48,162 nt of DNA, taken from Priapulus caudatus (taxonomy: Eukaryota > Priapulida > Priapulimorpha > Priapulimorphida > Priapulidae). Below are positions 42,893-48,162 of the stretch, piece by piece; within the stretch, counting starts at the first letter, position 1; every line of letters starts with the position of its first letter. The stretch lies in contig NW_014577088.1 of the NCBI RefSeq assembly GCF_000485595.1, positions 1,177,573 to 1,225,734 of the forward strand. The letters are read 5' to 3'. The notes below the pieces were generated by a model that was not told the origin of the DNA, made no database searches, and saw only the letters and a list, made by a program, of their open reading frames with translations. Made by a program: the position numbers and the translations under genes.

Positions 42893-45552
42893 AATCAGGA
42901 GTTAATATTGACAAACCTGATATAATGACTTCATATTGGATATATGAATCATGGATTATACCATAATTCATGGTCATAACCTAGCAAAAATAAACGTTAG
43001 ACTCCTGTACAGCCACCCTACTAAACAGCAAACGAACGCATGAGTTTATTGAAGTTGTGAGGAATAAATGTTGCTAATAATAATAGCACGCATAAAGCTA
43101 GTCAAATAGTTACAACATTATACATTTATTATAACTATTTGCAAAAGGTGTTATATAGCAAGTTTCCAATTAGAAAGTAAAAAATTCAACCCTTCCCATT
43201 AGAGACTGCTATAACACTTACATCCCTGGAATTACCTGCTTACATTTAGTCACGTGGGATACAATGCCGTGTGCTAAGCCGTGTAAGCCTAAATAATGAT
43301 TAGGCTTAAATAAGGCTACCATGAAAATGACAACATAAAAAGTGAGATGCTAGTAAAGTAAATTGTCGTTATCCAGTAACAATAATGAGCTACTCTTGTA
43401 TTACGCCAGTTATGCATAATCTAACCCATATAAATCGTTTATCACTTAAAACAAGTTAGATTGCAATTCCATGCAGTATCTGTAACATACTGTAAAATAC
43501 TGTAAAATTTACGTAAATCACATTACAAAACGTTTGTTGTCACACAACTCTATATATTGACACATAAAGCAAATCAACTAATAAATTAATGTTACTTTTC
43601 TAATGGGCTTTATTAGAGTTAATCTACTTAACCATATATTTTTTTAAAGACATTTTAAATCCAACAGTAAGTAAATTATCTAACAGTTCGTAACAGCAAA
43701 AATCATGAACGATCTTTCATGATCTTTGGTAACAGTATTAAAGGTTAATATTAACAGTAGATGTTAATGTCTCCTAAACATTATTTGTAATATTTCAAAG
43801 CAATATGTAGACATTCGTTTTCTTTATATTTTTGATGGTGGGACTATGTAAATAATGGTTTTTAGCTATATAGTTTCAAAACCTTTGAGTTTTTATGGTG
43901 AATTGTGTTAGCCCTCACAACTTTGTGGAATACAGCTTTTAGCAGATACATAAAATTCATCATATTAAAGATAATCCCATTATATCACAACATTTGACAA
44001 TCAATAAAACCTAAAAAGATGAATAAAAACATTTTAGCCTTTCCCTAAAGGTGGTACATTAAACTAAATACTAACATACACTTATACAAAATGCGAATAA
44101 AACCACTGTAGCCTTTTCCTATAGGTGGTTCACTTAACTCAAAAAATAACGTGCACCCACAAAAGGTGATTAAAACATTGTAGGCTTTCCCTGTGGGTGA
44201 CGCATTAAACTCTAAATCAATCTCTATGAAGTCAAGAACTAGCCTGCTATCGACTACTCCAGCTTCCTTGAGCAATGCACTTAGATTAAGGTAGAATATG
44301 GCACTGAATGTGTTATGAATGAAGGATATTCATTCATAGTTCAAGCTGCTACAGCATGCTGGAAATTTGTACCCCATCCTGCTGCAGATTCTTCCTGAGG
44401 AACTGTTGAATTTTCCTCCAGCTGTTTTCCTGTGCAAAACTGTGTGCTTTCAGTTCCCCTCCCCATGCCATTTGTAAGCCTTTTAATAGTAAATTAAAAC
44501 AAAAATCAACATTATTACAATATACTGTGACTAATTCACAAGTCGGCAAACAGCGCTTGATCGTAACTGACTGTCGTACGTCCGAGTATAACTCACCCAT
44601 GGTCGCATGATAAGAGGCTGTGCACAGAGGAGAGTATGGAGGCTCGACCAGATGTCCAGCTCCGGGATACACGCACATCTCGTAGTTATGCTTGCCATGC
44701 CGCTTCATCCTATCAGTGACAGCAGTTGTCTCCTTTACAGACATGACGGACTTGTCATCCCCAGATACAATAAATAGGATCTCTGCCTGTGCACGTTCCA
44801 GCTGTTCGAGAAATGAAACTATGTCAGTTTAATGAGAATGGGTGTAATGACGTAGATATCGAATTATTTAACCTAGTATAAAAACCCAGCGACACGGGTC
44901 GTTAATAAAGCCAGCAATCACTGGTCATAGTTATTTTAGTCAAAATAGCTCAAGGTAACATGAGCCAGCGAGCGACACGGGTGCCCCCCCTTAACGTAGC
45001 ATAACGTCTATATGTTATTTAGTCGACAATTAGCAGAACGTAATCGAGTGACAAGTGCACACAGAATATCCCAAGTAAACGAGTGACACTTAGCACCTAC
45101 ACAAGGCCGAAGAAAACACGTCCAGCTTCGATGTCACATGCGCACTGATGAGATCAAACAACGAAACGTCGCGACAAATGTGAACTATGGGAAATAATGA
45201 GAACATGAATCGACCTGCCGACGATTCCCACACACCAGAACTCAAAGAAGCGTCCACAGCTTCTCACTCAGTCACCCATAAATGTTGAAGATGACGGAAA
45301 AAACACGTCTTCACCACCATCGTCACAAGGCTTGAACCACGCTAGGCCATCGCATTCTCAGTAGTATAAATAACGAACAGTTTCGACAGAAATGCAGACA
45401 CAGTTTCCACGTGCTGACAGACGCTGTCAGGCACCCGCGCTGCTCTCACCTGCTGGGATCCACTACGCTACGTCACCGTTGCGAGCATCACTGACTGAGG
45501 ACCTGCCTGCTTGCCTGCCGACCTGCGCAGAACTTCACGCTCGTAAATATTA
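41713..45552 (+). repeat. Tandem unit part S, copy 4 (least degraded)
   Basis: It has full-length repeat R and S, a palindromic insertion at 42482-42522, an AT run at 42852-42896, the conserved AT-rich stretch, and thioesterase exons 8 and 7 on the minus strand. The region downstream of exon 7 has two GCGACACGGGT units about 95 bases apart. Confidence 0.75.
42475..42529. mobile_element. 41-bp near-perfect palindrome flanked by 7-bp direct repeats
   Basis: ATGACAT at 42475-42481 and at 42523-42529 flank a palindrome with 20-base arms (CAAGAGTAG.../...CTACTCTTG) and one central base. The copy 3 equivalent (near 40227) has a single ATGACAT and no palindrome. Copy 1 (31803-31851) has a diverged version. 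Confidence 0.8.
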
Positions 45553-47934
45553 TGGCATTTGTAAACCAGTCGCTTTTCTGTATGTGCCTGGTTGTATAAA
45601 GATATGTATTGTAAATGTGTATCGTATTATTACTGGTTGCTTGCGTAGGCCATCTATGTAACTCGTACATGTGTTTATATATTGTTGATGCTGTTTATTA
45701 AAGATAGAGTTACCGTCGAGCAATTCGTGTTACTAGCATTAACTATATCTGTCTGTGCTTAAGTGCTATTGCAACGCGTATCTGTCGTATCAAACCAACT
45801 GACACTATACGCAGTCACACGTGCTATTACACGAGCTCACAGCCTTCCAATATGGGCAGCAAGGTGAGTCATTGGCAAGCAAGAGTCGCCAATAAACCAT
45901 GGCCAGTTAAACTTGGAAAGAAGCATTCACACACAGAGAGTATTGATACATACAGTAGCTAGCCTACACTTGTAAATGTTAAAATTGAATGCATGGTCTC
46001 CTAAATACGTACATAAAGCTACAATAATGTAGAACTTCGTATACAATGACCCCCATTTAAACGACATTAACGAAAGCAACCGCACAAAGTGCCCGCTGGT
46101 CTGTATGGTCTGTCTGGATGGAAATATGGGAAATTAAAAAACCAGAACAAACTGGATGTTAGTTTTGAGAGTGTGGCTAATAGTGCTCTGCATCGGGGGT
46201 GGGGCCACTCCGTACCAAAATAGGGTGTATGGCCATCTGAGAATTGAATTGGGGGCTCCGTAGCTAACAGCACATCAAAATTGGGTCTCTGGAACTAGGG
46301 TTGCTTGGAAAGCATGATTTCGGAGTGGCATGTTGTGCGAGAGGGTCTCCGGAACGCTGGAAAAACGTAGACATTGATTGCGCTAGGACTCGGAAATATG
46401 TGAAAACGGGGTCTCTGGAACAGGAAATGTGTGAAAAAGGGGATCTGCGGTGCGGTAAAAAGTAGGACCTATGCTCCGGGACGGGATATATGTGAAAAGT
46501 GGGGTCGCCAGTGCAGTAAAAAGTAGGACTATGCTTCGGGACGGGAAATATGTGAAAAGAGGGATCTACGGTGCGGAAATTTTGAGGTGAAAAGGGGGGT
46601 CATAACCGCGGCACATACTACCATGCAATATATAGGAGTGCTCCCCCGGAGGCTCCTGTGCATCTGTTGTTTACATTCACGAAAAGAAATGTTGCATCAG
46701 ATGTGCACCATCTCTAATAATAATTAATGTATATTCACAAACTTATCTCTCCTACTCAAGGTTAATTAAATTTTTCTAGTGTACTTTCCGCCCTCTTTTG
46801 AATACAGTCGGTGAACTACATCACTTCTCATTGGCAAAGACCATATACATATAGATGGGACACTTGCTATTACGCTATTGTATCCGGTCTTTGCCATTTG
46901 TTAGCTAGCTCAACGCTTCACTGTATACAAAGTTAAAAACGGCTATAAACTAACTATGAAACTAACTATGAAAGTTAAAAAAACTAGCTGTACTGGAGGT
47001 TTTATATCTTACAGCTATTAGGTTATGATCATGGATGTCTTCAGTGAATTCCAGAAATGATACACCTTCAGGGTGGTGTTTCAGCTCGTAGGTGTTCCTG
47101 CAATGTTCAGAATGAACTATAGTCACACTAGTAAAGTAGAAGTTAGTGCAGGGTTGCATAACCCAGCTTTCATAAGTGGTTGGAAACTTTACGTCAATTA
47201 CTGAGAAAAATTTCCACATGGTCTATGGTCTACTACTAAGAGGTCTAATCTTTATCTTAGTAATATGCTAACTTATTTAGAATGAGAGGTTTAAATATGC
47301 TCCTTGATTAGAATATACAAATGACATTCTATAGAAGCAATTTGTTAGTGTAAAATTGTGTGTAAAGTAAAATGAATTGTAGTAGATGTAATATAAGGAG
47401 TTGAATAAAGTATTATAAACAATAAAAACTACAATATCCTCCTATTTAGGAAAAGGCTTATCCCCATAGTGTATGAAATGGATCCGTGGATAGAAGTCAT
47501 TGATGCAAACACGGCCTTTATCTGCAAAAGAAACAACAACGGACAATAATTAACACCTAACCATCACAATGCCTACCCATTGAAACCATTGCACACACAA
47601 ATAAAATAGCCCACATTACATGATATCATGAACATATATATGCCTGATAATATAGTATACACACATGCTCGCACGCATGCACACATGCACACACGCACGC
47701 ACGCACACACTCGCACACACGCATATATAAATATATTATACATTTGATGATCGATGGTATTTATGCCATAGCTAAACATATTTATATTGTTTTGATAGTA
47801 ACTCTTGATCAACCTTGTGTTTGTTTCTTGTGTAAGCTGCCATGCACAGTACACATTTCCCACCGAGAGAAACGCCTATTGTTCCTATGTCCGTTTTCAA
47901 TACAGTGGATGACTAACTGACCATCAACAGCTTC
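44349..47934 (-). CDS. Acyl-CoA thioesterase / BAAT-family gene 3, exons 4-8 (5' end outside window)
   Basis: Exon 4 is 47934-47814 (nucleophile elbow GVSLGG; 121 nt, two short of the family's 123, so the frame shifts inside it). Exon 5 is 47521-47433, exon 6 is 47097-47013 (85 nt, HHPEGVSF), exon 7 is 44801-44597 (205 nt, LERAQAEILF, GDDKS, GAGHLVEPPYSPLC) and exon 8 is 44479-44349 (MAWGGELKAHSFAQENSWRKI, stop TAG). Splice phases of exons 5-8 fit the intact gene; the exon 4 donor is GTTGATC. Exons 1-3 should lie beyond 48162. Intron 6 (2.2 kb) is filled by LTR-like and part-X sequence. Full-length tail, unlike gene 1. The exon 4 shift could be decay or a sequencing error. Confidence 0.78.
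45362..45850 (+). promoter_or_regulatory. LTR-like promoter region in thioesterase intron 6
   Basis: GTATAAATAACG at about 45363 looks like a TATA box. About 330 bases on, TTTATTAAAGATAGAG (about 45696) resembles a polyadenylation-signal region. This order suggests an LTR. I could not define its ends or a target duplication. It is partly repeated at 34610-34790 and 38247-38550. Confidence 0.3.
45553..46670 (+). repeat. Tandem unit part X, copy 2, with a roughly 70-bp tandem repeat
   Basis: 45553-46380 matches 38247-39060. From 46385 to 46600 three or four units of about 60-75 bases repeat (GGGAAATATGTGAAAA, GGGATCTACGGTGCGG, AAAAAGTAGGAC). GGAGGCTCCTG at 46650 resembles GGCTCCTGCAC at the left end (38854), so this may be one transposon. 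Confidence 0.6.
46671..47012. other. Intron 6 sequence of thioesterase gene 3
   Basis: AT-rich, with no coding or repeat feature recognised. It ends at the exon 6 donor (GTAAGATATA on the minus strand). Confidence 0.5.
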
Positions 47935-48162
47935 CTATAATAATAGAGGCCAACATCTGAGAGTTACTTCTGCGAAAGGGCCATGAGCCATTACATGGGC
48001 ATGGAGAGAAGTGTCCAAGTTGAAATGGAGTGCAAGTGCAGAATATAGCGACAGGTGTGGAAGTATGAAATCGAAAAATACCGCATCAAATTTGTTTCAC
48101 ACAAAATTACTTGTCTTATGCTACTTATTTACAGTTAGAAAATTACTAAGGATTTATACTGT
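47935..48162 (-). other. Intron 3 of thioesterase gene 3 (start outside window)
   Basis: This is sequence upstream of the exon 4 acceptor. No exon 3 is recognisable before the window ends. Confidence 0.45.

Noticed and set aside
44045-44275. Minus-strand frame downstream of thioesterase exon 8
   Set aside because: It lies in AT-rich repeat sequence after the stop codon, is broken in the other S copies and has no known domain.

Overview
The window is nuclear DNA from a metazoan, most likely an invertebrate. It has spliced genes with GT-AG introns, the last exon of exportin-4, the first coding exon of headcase, TTAGGG-like interstitial repeats, a Ty3/gypsy retroelement, eukaryotic DNA transposons and very many CT, CA and AT microsatellites. 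I cannot name the species. Two N runs (10 and 25 bases), and repeat copies that differ mainly by one-base indels, suggest a long-read or gap-filled draft, so some breaks below may be assembly errors.

Layout. 1-2.4 kb: XPO4 terminal exon (+), then microsatellites, then HECA exon 1 (+). 3.4-10.2 kb: an eight-exon acyl-CoA thioesterase/BAAT-type gene (-) with an uninterrupted 401-codon reading frame and a Ser-Asp-His triad. Its introns hold a small IS3EU-like transposon, a decayed 'GCDST/CXC' transposon-type gene and a foldback repeat. 11.6-20 kb: a second thioesterase gene whose eight exons are all present once but in three blocks in the wrong order, mixed with inverted repeat copies and split pieces of one LTR. 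19.8-27.1 kb: a decayed Ty3/gypsy element whose primer-binding site is preceded by an antisense copy of a whole tRNA-His, including the CCA end. 27.1-29.9 kb: microsatellites and sequence I cannot assign. 29.9-46.6 kb: tandem, noisy copies of a roughly 5 kb unit, several carrying the last two exons of another thioesterase gene, with two near-complete LTRs between them. 44.3-48.1 kb: exons 4-8 of that further thioesterase gene (-), whose exons 1-3 lie beyond the window.

The main host theme is a tandem cluster of thioesterase/BAAT-family genes on the minus strand that has expanded and been broken up by repeats. These enzymes would hydrolyse acyl-CoA or transfer its acyl group to amino acids. 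The two flanking plus-strand genes, a nuclear transport receptor and a developmental regulator, are unrelated in function.
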